Shown piece after piece: positions 7,615 through 16,292 of a DNA stretch of 64,000 nt. The first letter of the stretch is position 1, and every line of letters starts with the position of its first letter. The position numbers and the translations under genes are program-made. This stretch comes from Persicirhabdus sediminis (lineage in GTDB: Bacteria; Verrucomicrobiota; Verrucomicrobiia; Verrucomicrobiales; Akkermansiaceae). Under the pieces are notes generated by a model. That model searched no databases. It saw only the letters and a program-made list of their open reading frames with translations, and was not told where the DNA came from. Location of the stretch: positions 1 to 64,000 of the forward strand of contig NZ_JAENIM010000022.1 in NCBI RefSeq assembly GCF_016595495.1, written 5' to 3'.

Positions 7615-10600
7615 CTAGAAGATCTTTTCTTTATGCCACGAGAAGTCATCTACAATGATCTCCTCAGTGGTGGTGGTATTAGAGCTCCCGCGCTTGAAGC
7701 GCACCTTCACCTTGAGGAAGTCGTACTCAGGGCGCTTGCGCATCGTTAGAGCGATCTCACCGTCATGACCTGGCAGACAATCGCCAACGTCGCTCTTGGT
7801 GATAACTAAGTCGCCAGCGCTATCGTAGCACTCAACGCGTACGTTGAAGTCCGAGTCGTCAGCCATATTCAGCGCACGTACATTCATGCGGAAAATGTAG
7901 CGTGTGCCATCAGCATCACTGCTGAGATCAAAGGTACGGTTAAGGCCAGCTTGAATACCAACATCAGATGGGCTCAGGCTAACAATCGCAGATTGGCTGC
8001 CGTTGATCACCTTAGCTGGATCCGTGGTGGTGGAAACATAAGCTCCTGAGAGCTTGCTCCAATTCGTCAGGCCACTTTCAAAGTCACCATTAGTTAGTGG
8101 TTTCTCAGCACCCAGACGAACCACTGATACGTTATCAACAATGTAGCGGTGATAGACTGGATTTTGCCCCTGCTCGACGACAAAGTGAACGTGCATGTGC
8201 GTTGCGTTAGCTGGGCGTTGTGCATTAACCACGAGTTCGTCGCGTAGATTGTTCAAATCTACCTGATTCACACTGCTCTGCGAGCTGATCACTGCGTCGT
8301 CAGCTGGATCTGCATCATCATCCCAATCGACAACCAAGTAGGCAATGCCTGTCGGGTTAGCAAAATGCGACTTGGCGTCAGCCCTGACAATATATTGTGT
8401 ATCAGCAAAATCATTAGACACGTCGATGGTATTGCTGATGCTAGCGGAATCACCTTGCGTCGAGGTATTGGTGCGGATTTCCAAGCTGCGACCATGGATG
8501 CTGACACCTGCTACTTTCGGCTGGTAGTAGAGGTAGCTGCCATGTTGGGTCCACGATGTGTATCCATCTTCACAGTCGCCATTGGCAACCTCTATCAGCT
8601 CACCTTCAGGATCTTCCACAGCATAGCTGCTGTGGCTCACGCCATCATCAAACACAAATGGTGTGTGCTGGAATCCATAGCTCGTCCATGTTTGTCCGCC
8701 GTCGTCACTACCAAGAATGCGTCGTGGTGTGATTTTTGAGAAATTGAGCACTGTGTTGCCATTGGCATTCACCTCAGATGTTGGTGTCTGCACAAAGAAC
8801 TCATTGCCCAATGTATCTGTCAGGCCAGGATGTAGAACTTCACCTAAGCCAATCAGGCCAAACCAGAAGTCTGCAATACCAACTGAGCCCATTACATAGC
8901 TATCATCTAGCATCGACTTGCGAGTGAGCAGGTGGAAGTTAGAATCACCTGAGGCCCCTTGCATTTCTTGGCGCAGACCATCGCGGTAGGCTAAATACCC
9001 GCCAACAACAGGAGAAATCCAGTGCTGCCCAAAACCAACCACCGCTGGGAAGTGAATGATATCACCAGGGTGATCGCTAGGGCCATCGTTGTAATAATTG
9101 CCCGTCATCCATGGATTATTTCCAGCTGAGAAGGCGGTGAAATAAGGCGCGCCCATGTCATCTCCTTCAGCCATGGAAGTGGAATAATAATTATCGTGTT
9201 CTACCAACCATGATGCTTCATCTTGGTGTTGGTTGAGAATCATCGCGCCGCCGAGAACAACAAAGGCTGCGTGGGATGCCTTCAATGTCGGCTCGTCAGC
9301 TAGATAATAATCGTATTCATCAATGTCTGAGCGCTTGTAGAGGTAGTTTTCGTAATCACTAGTCGCCAATGGATCTTGCGCAGCTGCTAGATCTACCATA
9401 ATCCAGCTCTCGTTAGTAGACAGGTTGTTATTGTTGAGCGGACCGTAGTCGTCGTTCTTCCAAGTGATCGCGTAGTTAGAGTTCACTGAATCACCAGCTC
9501 GCTTCATAATGCTGCGGAAGTACTCTTTATAATCAGCGATGTTTTGGTTCGCTGGGAAAAGCTCCGTCGCTTTGTAAGCAGCTGGTAGAATCTTCATTTG
9601 CGAATACAAAGTAGCAGCTGTAGCGGTAACATTTCCAGCTGAGTCATAGGTATCGTAGAGCACGCCATCAACTGTTTTCACACCACCTAATCCGTCGGGA
9701 TGAGCACCAGCATTACGCTGTAGCATTTTCTCGATGTAACCCTCAGCGTCGCTATCACCATTGACCAAGTGAGCAGCTAACATGGTGTACATCGCCCAGC
9801 CAGCAGTATCGATGTCGATAGATGAATCGAGGTTGTTTCCAGCCTGCACGATCTTGCGGGTATTAAACCCTTCAGGAACCAAATTATCACGCCACATCGT
9901 GGTCTTCACTGCTTGCACGTATTGGTCAAATTCATCCTGCACCCAGTCATCAAATGATAGACGTGTATCAGAATCATCCGCCATTAGAGACACGCCGTTA
10001 GAGGCGACCATCATGCGACCACATGCGGTTGCTGAGATGTCGGAAATCTCATCTGCATAACTGTAATGCTGAAGAGTGGCTCCACCGCCAGCGTGAAGAT
10101 CTGCCTTCTGCGCAATCTTCAGCTCGTCGTAGTTGCCGTGATCTATCAGCACCATCAATCCTTCTGTAGCTGGACCACCATAAGTACGCCCGTAGCTGAT
10201 ATCTTTGATGCCGGAAGCACTCGCTACTGAACTCAAGCTAAGAGCTCCAGCTGGATCTGCGCTGTAGATGCTTCCCGCTGTCGCCACATATAGAGTTTGG
10301 TCTATCATGTCCACCGCGATGCCTGTGATTTCAGAACTATCTCCAGGGACAACGGTTTCGTACGGCTCGGCTGATGCCGTATTTTTCTCAGCAATGTAGC
10401 GCTGCAGGCCACTATCGGTGCCGACAAATAACTCACCTTTGTAGTAAGCCATGCCGTAGGTTTTTGCTGAGCCCATGACATCTTCGATGCGCAAGCGGTC
10501 AAACAAGCGCAATTCCTTAGTATTGATGTTATATGCTAACACCGCATCTTTATCGGCAACGTTTCCAGCTGAGCTACACACACTGATAAATAGCTGGCGA

Positions 10601-11715
10601 CCTTGCGGGCTGAAGCACATGCCGCATGGGCCGTATTCTTCGCCAGCTAGATTTGCCCAATCCATGATCGCGGTGATATCAGCTGAGCTGATAGAGCCAA
10701 TCAGGTTCTCCCTGATGTCGCGGATCTCGATGCTATCGCTGAGTCTATCAGCCGCAGCATAGTGACCTGCTACCTGAGAGCTAGCTACCAAGCTAGATGA
10801 GCCAGAACCAAAGCTCAAACTGCTCTGGCTAACATTCCCATTACCAGCGCCGGCACTGGTAGTGATCTGCAATGTCGCTTGCGTGCTGAGGCCATCTTGA
10901 TCTGCAACCTGCACGGTAAAACTTCCCAGCCCAAGGTCAGAGCTATTAGGAGTTCCAGATAGAGAGCCATCGGCAGCTACAGCCAGCCAGCTAGGGCCGC
11001 TGATTTTGCTAAATGTCAGTGTATCTCCTGCATTGGGATCGCTAGCTGAGGCGGCTAGTGAACCCGAGTATTCGACGTATTCTTCAGCACCAGCTAGGGT
11101 GAGTGGATCTGAGCTGAATGTTGGCGCTTCATTGACTTCCGCTAGATCACCTTCGATGAGCACGTCATCAATGTAAACTAAGTCTGCATTTCCCGATGCC
11201 TGACAGATGAAGCGAATCTTCATATTAGACGGCAATGCGTAAGTGGCGCTGTCAATTTCAATGACCTGGTTTTGCAGAGCATTCTCAACCAGATTGGCTC
11301 CATCAGCCCAAGTTTGCACGGTGACCCACTGGCCACCATCCCAATATTGCAACCAGAACCCTTCGCCCGCTTCCATCTTGCGAGCGTAATAGCTGAAGCT
11401 CACACGCACCGATTGATAGACACTGGCGTCAAAACTATTAGTCAGGCTAACTGCTGATGCATCACCGCTATCATCTCTAATCAAAACAGCATTGCTACCA
11501 CTAGCTGCATAATTCGTTCCGGTATAGAGGCTGCAATCGCCGCCGCCGTCTGTGTACGTTCCGAAACCAGATTCAAAACCTTCTGGTCCCGTGATTGTTT
11601 GCCACGATTGTGCCGAGGCACTCGCGTATATTGCAAACAACATTATAGATGTCGATTTTGCAAATGATCTGCAAATCGAACCTTTCAAATGTAATTCCCC
11701 TGTTTGTTTTTTCAT
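7615..11715 (-). CDS. Very large secreted multidomain protein with Ig-like, propeller-like and carbohydrate-binding-like regions
   Basis: The 1366-residue product begins with a signal peptide ending near YASASAQ. The order of regions is: a jelly-roll-like domain at about 37-190 (FESGFGTYTDGGGDCSLYTG); one Ig/cadherin-like putative repeat at about 193-288 (GDTLTFSKISGPSWLAVAAD, then GSLSGTPNSSDLG); a beta-propeller-like region at about 300-600; a helix-rich block at about 600-990 resembling alpha/alpha-toroid glycan-active enzymes (STNESWIMVDLAAAQDP, HPGDIIHFPAVVGFGQHWIS); and two C-terminal CBM-like modules (NGDCEDGYTSWTQHG, TNGDFESGLTNWSKLSG). No certain catalytic residues can be named. The likely role is binding or degrading polysaccharide outside the cell. 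It has no PEP-CTERM or obvious type IX tail. It stands alone between two terminators. Confidence 0.82.
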   Translation of the reverse strand: MKKQTGELHLKGSICRSFAKSTSIMLFAIYASASAQSWQTITGPEGFESGFGTYTDGGGDCSLYTGTNYAASGSNAVLIRDDSGDASAVSLTNSFDASVYQSVRVSFSYYARKMEAGEGFWLQYWDGGQWVTVQTWADGANLVENALQNQVIEIDSATYALPSNMKIRFICQASGNADLVYIDDVLIEGDLAEVNEAPTFSSDPLTLAGAEEYVEYSGSLAASASDPNAGDTLTFSKISGPSWLAVAADGSLSGTPNSSDLGLGSFTVQVADQDGLSTQATLQITTSAGAGNGNVSQSSLSFGSGSSSLVASSQVAGHYAAADRLSDSIEIRDIRENLIGSISSADITAIMDWANLAGEEYGPCGMCFSPQGRQLFISVCSSAGNVADKDAVLAYNINTKELRLFDRLRIEDVMGSAKTYGMAYYKGELFVGTDSGLQRYIAEKNTASAEPYETVVPGDSSEITGIAVDMIDQTLYVATAGSIYSADPAGALSLSSVASASGIKDISYGRTYGGPATEGLMVLIDHGNYDELKIAQKADLHAGGGATLQHYSYADEISDISATACGRMMVASNGVSLMADDSDTRLSFDDWVQDEFDQYVQAVKTTMWRDNLVPEGFNTRKIVQAGNNLDSSIDIDTAGWAMYTMLAAHLVNGDSDAEGYIEKMLQRNAGAHPDGLGGVKTVDGVLYDTYDSAGNVTATAATLYSQMKILPAAYKATELFPANQNIADYKEYFRSIMKRAGDSVNSNYAITWKNDDYGPLNNNNLSTNESWIMVDLAAAQDPLATSDYENYLYKRSDIDEYDYYLADEPTLKASHAAFVVLGGAMILNQHQDEASWLVEHDNYYSTSMAEGDDMGAPYFTAFSAGNNPWMTGNYYNDGPSDHPGDIIHFPAVVGFGQHWISPVVGGYLAYRDGLRQEMQGASGDSNFHLLTRKSMLDDSYVMGSVGIADFWFGLIGLGEVLHPGLTDTLGNEFFVQTPTSEVNANGNTVLNFSKITPRRILGSDDGGQTWTSYGFQHTPFVFDDGVSHSSYAVEDPEGELIEVANGDCEDGYTSWTQHGSYLYYQPKVAGVSIHGRSLEIRTNTSTQGDSASISNTIDVSNDFADTQYIVRADAKSHFANPTGIAYLVVDWDDDADPADDAVISSQSSVNQVDLNNLRDELVVNAQRPANATHMHVHFVVEQGQNPVYHRYIVDNVSVVRLGAEKPLTNGDFESGLTNWSKLSGAYVSTTTDPAKVINGSQSAIVSLSPSDVGIQAGLNRTFDLSSDADGTRYIFRMNVRALNMADDSDFNVRVECYDSAGDLVITKSDVGDCLPGHDGEIALTMRKRPEYDFLKVKVRFKRGSSNTTTTEEIIVDDFSWHKEKIF

Positions 11716-11885
11716 GGCTTGTGTGTTGCAAGGCCCATGAACACATTTCGGTAGATACTGAAATGCAAGCCTTCAATACAAGATGTTCCAAAGTATTGCA
11801 AAAACCTCACACACAACTCTTTAACTTATCATACAAGGATCGATATAGCCTGCTAGAAAATCGGACGCATCCCTTGTCACACCAA

Positions 11886-11922
11886 GAAAAATGCCGAGTG
11901 AACCAACCAGTCCACTCGGCAT
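11886..11922 (-). terminator. Intrinsic terminator of purU
   Basis: A 10-bp perfect stem, ATGCCGAGTG at 11891-11900 and its complement at 11913-11922, is followed on the minus strand by TTTTC. It lies about 45 bp beyond the purU stop and separates it from the promoter of the next gene. An A-run on the other flank means it may also act weakly on the plus strand. Confidence 0.85.
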
Positions 11923-11965
11923 AAAAAAATTCAATTTTGCAGATTTTCAGCTCCGTTACTGGCTA

Positions 11966-12826
11966 CTAATCTGGAAATACGATGGCTCGATTGCGGTCAA
12001 TGATGGTTCGGTCACTGACGTGATACCGGATGCCTTTTGCCAATGCATCACGCTCACAATCGCGCCCCAAACGCATGAGATCCGCCGGTGTATGAAAATG
12101 TTGCACGCGGCGAACTTCTTGCTCAATGATGGGACCGGCATCGAGATCACTGGTGACATAGTGGCAAGTAGCGCCGATCAATTTCACCCCTCGCTCGTAT
12201 GCCTGACGGTATGGATTGGCACCAATAAATGCTGGCAGAAAGCTGTGGTGAATGTTGATGATCTGACCACTAAATTGCTGGCAAAACCAATCTGGTAGAA
12301 TCTGCATAAAGCGGGCTAACACACTAAGTTCTACTTTTTCTTCGATAATAATATCGCGGATTTTTTCAAATCCAGCTGCCTTCAGTTCACCATCCATTTC
12401 GATGTAGTGAAATGGGATCCCGTGCTTTTCAGCGATCTCGCGGCAGTCTTCGCGGTTGCCGATGATAGATGTGATTTCTAGTGGCATTTCACCCAGCTCG
12501 GTACGCCAGATGATCTCATTGAGACAGTGGTCGGTTTTTGTCACTAACACCGCAGCGCGCATCTTGTATGGGCGCTTTCGAAAATGCCAGTTGGCATGCA
12601 GCGCGCGGCCAAGTGTGCCAAAGCCATTGATGAAATCGTCGTCCTCCACGTCCATGCGTGAGGTGTCCAACTCTAGTCTAGCAAAGAACTTGTTTTCCTT
12701 GTGATCGGTAAACTGTGAAAACTCGGTCAAGTTCGCTGAATGCAGCGCACAGTATGAGGCGATTTTAGAAACGATGCCCGGCTGATCTGGGCTATCTAAC
12801 TTCAGGATAATTCCGTTTGGTTTCAT
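11966..12826 (-). CDS. purU: Formyltetrahydrofolate deformylase
   Basis: PurU (286 residues) hydrolyses 10-formyl-tetrahydrofolate to formate and tetrahydrofolate, balancing one-carbon pools and feeding formate to PurT. The N-terminal ACT domain (residues 5-80) starts IILKLDSPDQPGIVSKIA. The formyltransferase domain carries LARFMQILPDWF, the active-site strand NIHHSFLPAFIGANPY and GATCHYVTSDLDAGPIIEQ with the catalytic Asp. Length and domain order are exactly those of the family. It starts 9 bp after the ruvA stop, so the two are cotranscribed, an unusual but harmless pairing. Confidence 0.95.
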   Translation of the reverse strand: MKPNGIILKLDSPDQPGIVSKIASYCALHSANLTEFSQFTDHKENKFFARLELDTSRMDVEDDDFINGFGTLGRALHANWHFRKRPYKMRAAVLVTKTDHCLNEIIWRTELGEMPLEITSIIGNREDCREIAEKHGIPFHYIEMDGELKAAGFEKIRDIIIEEKVELSVLARFMQILPDWFCQQFSGQIINIHHSFLPAFIGANPYRQAYERGVKLIGATCHYVTSDLDAGPIIEQEVRRVQHFHTPADLMRLGRDCERDALAKGIRYHVSDRTIIDRNRAIVFPD

Positions 12827-12835
12827 GGCAAATGA

Positions 12836-13429
12836 TTAGTTAAGAACACGCAGTGCTTGGCGAAGCAGCTCGCCAGACTCAGCTGATGGGCTGGCAGCTT
12901 GAGCGGCTTTCACCGCCTTGCGCGCTTCTGATTGTTTGTATCCCAGCGCGATCAAACCGTATTCGGCATCGACGATGGCTGATGGGGTAAGTTCGCTAGC
13001 TGCAGCTTCCCAGCTTTCGGTGACGCCCACCTTATCTTTGAGTTCTAAAATGATGCGCTCGGCAGTTTTTTTACCTAAGCCTTTGATGCTGGTTAGAGAG
13101 TTAGCATCACCATTGACAACGGCCTGCTTGAAATGCTCGACAGACATGCCGCTGAGCACTGACATGGCGATAGACGGGCCGATGCCGCTGACGCGATCGA
13201 TTAACAACAGAAATACATCACGCTCTTCCTGGGTGGCAAAACCAAACAATGAGTGAGCTTGCTCGCGGATGTGCGTATGAATGTGCAGGGAGACTTCAGC
13301 GCCTTCTAAGGGGTTTAGTTTGTCAAAAGTCGACAGTGGAACGTTGACCAAATAACCAACTCCATTGACATCAATCACCAAGCGATTTGGCAATGCTTCC
13401 CAGACCTTTCCTCTTAGACGCGCAATCAT
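12836..13429 (-). CDS. ruvA: Holliday junction branch migration protein RuvA
   Basis: RuvA (197 residues) binds four-way junctions as a tetramer and loads the RuvB motor. The N-terminal OB domain begins MIARLRGKVWEALPNRLVID with GVGYLVNVP. The tandem helix-hairpin-helix region follows (LLIDRVSGIGPSIAMSVLSG, then SIKGLGKKTAERIILELKDK). The C-terminal three-helix domain contains ALIALGYKQSEARKAV. Size is standard. ruvB and ruvC are not adjacent. purU follows 9 bp downstream. Confidence 0.96.
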   Translation of the reverse strand: MIARLRGKVWEALPNRLVIDVNGVGYLVNVPLSTFDKLNPLEGAEVSLHIHTHIREQAHSLFGFATQEERDVFLLLIDRVSGIGPSIAMSVLSGMSVEHFKQAVVNGDANSLTSIKGLGKKTAERIILELKDKVGVTESWEAAASELTPSAIVDAEYGLIALGYKQSEARKAVKAAQAASPSAESGELLRQALRVLN

Positions 13430-13459
13430 AACTTAATTTTCCCGAAGCTGTATGGCCAG

Positions 13460-14197
13460 CTAGCCTTCGTCAATCTTCAACTGAGCTAGCGCGCACTCAA
13501 CCGCAGCGACATGAGCCCTAATACGCAGATCGAGCTCTAATGAGCTTGGCGTTTCCAAGGTGTATGAAACACAGGCGCCACGCTCCGCCATATAAATGGC
13601 CTCTGGCCAGTTCTCAGGCTCGTCAGCTGCTGCCTCGTGGAATATCCACCCTGGTTCTTTGACTTGGTGATCATCAATCAATGGCTCTGGCTCAATGGCC
13701 ATCACCTCGCTCACACAAGCTAGCAGCTGGCGGGAAAATGACGGTTTACAGGCCACATTGATTTCATAAAGGTAAAATCCGCTGCTCTCCCAGTCTTCGT
13801 GCAGTGATAGAAATAGCTCAGGCACAGGCTGCTTATCTAACCAGCTGGTGTGCGCTTTGGCCTCTTCGCTGCGGCGCGCTAGGTAGTCGCGGTTCAGATC
13901 AATTCCAGCTGGAGTCTCGCGTGTACCAGCTAACAATCCAGCTGGATTTAGCAATGGGCACATCAGCCAGCTATAATCAGACTGGAAAAATCCCTTTTTG
14001 AGCAAGGATAAGATAGCCAGTGGCCCAGCTGGCTCATCACCATGCACGCCACTGGATAGATAAATACAGCGTTTGCTCGTGCCGTCACGACGGTACGCAT
14101 AGACCGGCAAGCCCGCTGGCTCACACAACTTTTCCGCGCTAAACCCCGCTGCTAGCGCGAACTCATGAATTTCATCAATAAGCTGTCGGATTTCCAC
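13460..14197 (-). CDS. M14-family zinc carboxypeptidase / succinylglutamate desuccinylase-like protein
   Basis: The 245-residue protein carries the M14 zinc site: His52 and Glu55 in GVHGDEPAGP and the third ligand His133 in LFLSLHEDWE. The substrate-binding ETPAGIDLNRDYLAR block and a catalytic Glu in VSYTLETPS are also present. The closest types are M14 metallocarboxypeptidases and AstE/aspartoacylase-like amidohydrolases. There is no signal peptide, so it is cytosolic, perhaps acting on peptidoglycan tripeptides or N-acyl amino acids. It lies 30 bp upstream of ruvA on the same strand, probably the first gene of that operon. The gene is very rich in AGCT words (about ten CCAGCT/AGCTGG in 860 bp). 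Confidence 0.85.
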   Translation of the reverse strand: MEIRQLIDEIHEFALAAGFSAEKLCEPAGLPVYAYRRDGTSKRCIYLSSGVHGDEPAGPLAILSLLKKGFFQSDYSWLMCPLLNPAGLLAGTRETPAGIDLNRDYLARRSEEAKAHTSWLDKQPVPELFLSLHEDWESSGFYLYEINVACKPSFSRQLLACVSEVMAIEPEPLIDDHQVKEPGWIFHEAAADEPENWPEAIYMAERGACVSYTLETPSSLELDLRIRAHVAAVECALAQLKIDEG

Positions 14198-14298
14198 ATC
14201 GCCTGCGTAGCGCGAATCCAGCTGACCTGCAACTCACAATGCGAAAATCCCAGCTTATCTATGGCATGAGCAGCCAGCTAGATCTGCTGGCTACAGGT

Positions 14299-14835
14299 TT
14301 ACTCACTGCAGTTGCATTTGATGTCGATCTTGTTCCAAGGAGCCTTGGCGAGCAACAATGCCATGCCGCAGAATCCTGTCACTGAAGCAAATAATAGCCC
14401 AGCGCTAACAAACCAGGTGAGGAAAATCAGACCTGGCACCCAGCTAGAACCAATCAAACCAGTCAGCAACAAAAGTGAGGCGACAAAAAATACCTGACGC
14501 TCAAGTGGCCACGGAGCCTTTTTATCTTTATCCACAGCTAACCCTGCACGCTGCCAGCTAGTGATGCCACCATCCAGCTCAGAAACATTTTCAAATCCGT
14601 TCTCACGCATCAGCTTGGCGGCGCGTGATCCACGAGGGCCAGCCTTGCACATAACAACGTATTCTTTCTCTTTATCCCATGAGCCGATCTCGCCAGCTAG
14701 AGAATCTAGCGGGTAGAGCTTGGCTCCAGAGATTCTTGCGCCCGCCCATTCTAGCGGCTCACGCACGTCGATCAGTTCACAATTTCCAGCCTGTAGCTTG
14801 GCTTCCAGTTCTTTAGCGCTCAGTTGAGTATTCAT
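14299..14835 (-). CDS. YgaP-like rhodanese with C-terminal membrane domain (DUF2892)
   Basis: Residues 1-105 are a rhodanese domain with the active-site loop VVMCKAGPRGSRA, where Cys63 accepts sulfane sulfur. Residues from about 113 form two membrane helices (FFVASLLLLTGLIGSSW, then SAGLLFASVTGFCGMALLLA) ending in NKIDIKCNCSE with a CNC pair. This order equals E. coli YgaP, an inner-membrane rhodanese linked to persulfide detoxification. The gene is divergent from an ArsR-type regulator 73 bp away, the same partnership as ygaV-ygaP. The terminal CNC is a possible additional thiol site. I infer a sulfide or polysulfide response role. Confidence 0.9.
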   Translation of the reverse strand: MNTQLSAKELEAKLQAGNCELIDVREPLEWAGARISGAKLYPLDSLAGEIGSWDKEKEYVVMCKAGPRGSRAAKLMRENGFENVSELDGGITSWQRAGLAVDKDKKAPWPLERQVFFVASLLLLTGLIGSSWVPGLIFLTWFVSAGLLFASVTGFCGMALLLAKAPWNKIDIKCNCSE

Positions 14836-14859
14836 ATCGTGTCGAATTGATATATGTGA

Positions 14860-14871
14860 ATATAATTATAT
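14860..14871. promoter_or_regulatory. AT-rich perfect palindrome, likely ArsR-family operator
   Basis: ATATAATTATAT is a perfect 12-bp palindrome in the 73-bp divergent spacer between the rhodanese and the ArsR gene. Related sulfide-responsive ArsR repressors bind short AT-rich dyads that overlap the promoters of both genes, so this is the obvious candidate operator. Confidence 0.6.
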
Positions 14872-14908
14872 AATTGCATTAGGCAAGTAATAAATTTACC
14901 ATGAGCGC

Positions 14909-15196
14909 ATGAAACCACTAAGTGATACGCAGATCGAAGAAATCGCCGAGCGATTTAAGGCGCTGTCAGACCCCACACGGCTGAGTATTTTGCACCATCT
15001 AATGAAGGGAGAAGCTGCGGTAGGTGAAATAGCTGAAGGAGTTGCGCAAAGTCAGCCGAATGTATCCCGCCATCTAGCAGGCTTAAAACAGGCGCGATTT
15101 GTCAAAGGCACACGCCAGGGTCAATCGATTCGCTATTCGATTGCAGACGACTCAGTGTATCAACTTTGTGCCATCATGTGCGGCCAAAATACGTAA
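14909..15196 (+). CDS. ArsR/SmtB-family transcriptional regulator (YgaV/BigR-like)
   Basis: The 95-residue winged-helix protein has the ArsR core: FKALSDPTRLSILHHLMKGE, GEIAEGVAQSQPNVSRHLAG as the recognition helix, and KGTRQGQSIRYSIAD as the wing. There is no metal-site ELCVC motif. The only cysteines are Cys87 and Cys91 in the last helix (LCAIMC). SqrR/BigR-type persulfide sensors use one Cys in helix 2 and one near the C-terminus. Here the helix-2 position is His (LSILHH), so sensing, if thiol-based, must use the C-terminal CxxxC pair. It is divergent from its likely target, the rhodanese-membrane gene. galE begins 44 bp downstream. Confidence 0.9.
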   Translation: MKPLSDTQIEEIAERFKALSDPTRLSILHHLMKGEAAVGEIAEGVAQSQPNVSRHLAGLKQARFVKGTRQGQSIRYSIADDSVYQLCAIMCGQNT

Positions 15197-15240
15197 ATTT
15201 TTCATTGGCTAGCAGACGGAAGAAGATAGTTTCACAGGCG

Positions 15241-16233
15241 ATGAAAGTATTGGTAGTTGGAGGCGCTGGGTACATAGGAAGTCACTGTGTTCGTCAGCTT
15301 ATAGAGGCAGGTCACCAGCCGGTGGTCTTGGATAATTTGGTTTACGGTCATCGCGCAGCGGTTGATGAATCCATCGTGTTCTATCAGGAAGATTTGGGCA
15401 ATCGCGCAGCTGTTGCAGAGATTCTGAAAAATGAACAAATTGAGTTGGTGATGCATTTTGCCGCCTTCATCAATGTGGGTGAATCCGTGCACGAGCCGCT
15501 GAAATATTACGAAAATAACGTCGGCAATACCATCCAGCTACTGCAGGCCATGGTTGATGCTGGGGTGAAGAAATTTGTTTTCTCATCCACTTGCGCGACT
15601 TACGGCGAGCCAGACAAACTACCATTGGTAGAAGACCTTCCTCAGGCCCCTATCAACCCGTACGGCATGACCAAACTGCAGGTGGAGCAATTGCTCAAGG
15701 ACCTAGCTCATTGTGGCAAAATATCCTCTGCGGTATTCCGCTACTTCAATGCTTCTGGTGCAGCTATCGACGGTACCATTGGTGAAGATCACAGCCCTGA
15801 GTCACACCTCATTCCTCTGGCGATTTTTGCCGCCACTGGCCAGCGCCCAGCGCTCAAAGTATTTGGCACTGACTACCCAACACCGGACGGCACCTGCCTG
15901 CGCGACTACATCCACGTAGACGATCTATCACGCGCACACATTGCCGCCTTTGATAAGCTGGAAGCCGACAATACCTTTGTTCACTACAACCTCGGCACAG
16001 GCACACCGATTTCCGTAAAACAGATCATCGATAGCGTGGAAAAAGTCACTGGGCTCACAGTGCCTCACGAATTTGCGCCACGCCGCGCGGGTGACCCGCC
16101 AGCTCTGTATGCAGACAATAGCAAGGCTCGCGAGGAACTCGGCTGGCAGCCAAAATACAATTCCGTTGACGACTTGATAGAAACTGCTTGGAAGTGGCAC
16201 AAGAGCCACCCGAATGGTTACGCTAGCAAGTAA
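15241..16233 (+). CDS. galE: UDP-glucose 4-epimerase
   Basis: GalE (330 residues) interconverts UDP-glucose and UDP-galactose with bound NAD, supplying galactose for envelope glycans. The Rossmann motif GGAGYIG is at residues 7-13 and the catalytic pair Tyr141/Lys145 is in NPYGMTK. The Ser/Thr partner is Thr117 in FSSTCATYG. The substrate-loop words SGAAIDGTIGEDHSPESHLI and PDGTCLRDYIHVDDL are diagnostic. The open frame runs back to 15166, overlapping the ArsR gene, but the family N-terminus MKVLVVGG begins at 15241. A strong terminator follows. Confidence 0.95.
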   Translation: MKVLVVGGAGYIGSHCVRQLIEAGHQPVVLDNLVYGHRAAVDESIVFYQEDLGNRAAVAEILKNEQIELVMHFAAFINVGESVHEPLKYYENNVGNTIQLLQAMVDAGVKKFVFSSTCATYGEPDKLPLVEDLPQAPINPYGMTKLQVEQLLKDLAHCGKISSAVFRYFNASGAAIDGTIGEDHSPESHLIPLAIFAATGQRPALKVFGTDYPTPDGTCLRDYIHVDDLSRAHIAAFDKLEADNTFVHYNLGTGTPISVKQIIDSVEKVTGLTVPHEFAPRRAGDPPALYADNSKAREELGWQPKYNSVDDLIETAWKWHKSHPNGYASK

Positions 16234-16249
16234 CTGATAGCAAATTTCC

Positions 16250-16286
16250 AGCTAGCTGCGCATCACTGCCAGCTAGCTTTTTTTTG
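16250..16286 (+). terminator. Intrinsic terminator of galE
   Basis: AGCTAGCTG at 16250-16258 pairs with CAGCTAGCT at 16270-16278 and is followed by eight T. The stem is made of the recurrent GCTAGCT word. Confidence 0.9.
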
Positions 16287-16292
16287 CTCACG

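Noticed and set aside
11716-11885. Riboswitch or leader upstream of the 1366-residue gene
   Set aside because: The 170-bp spacer is AT-rich with no conserved fold or known riboswitch core that I can see.
13460-14197. Foreign origin of the AGCT-rich M14 gene
   Set aside because: The AGCT words are found throughout the window in core genes as well, so they are a property of the genome, not of this gene.
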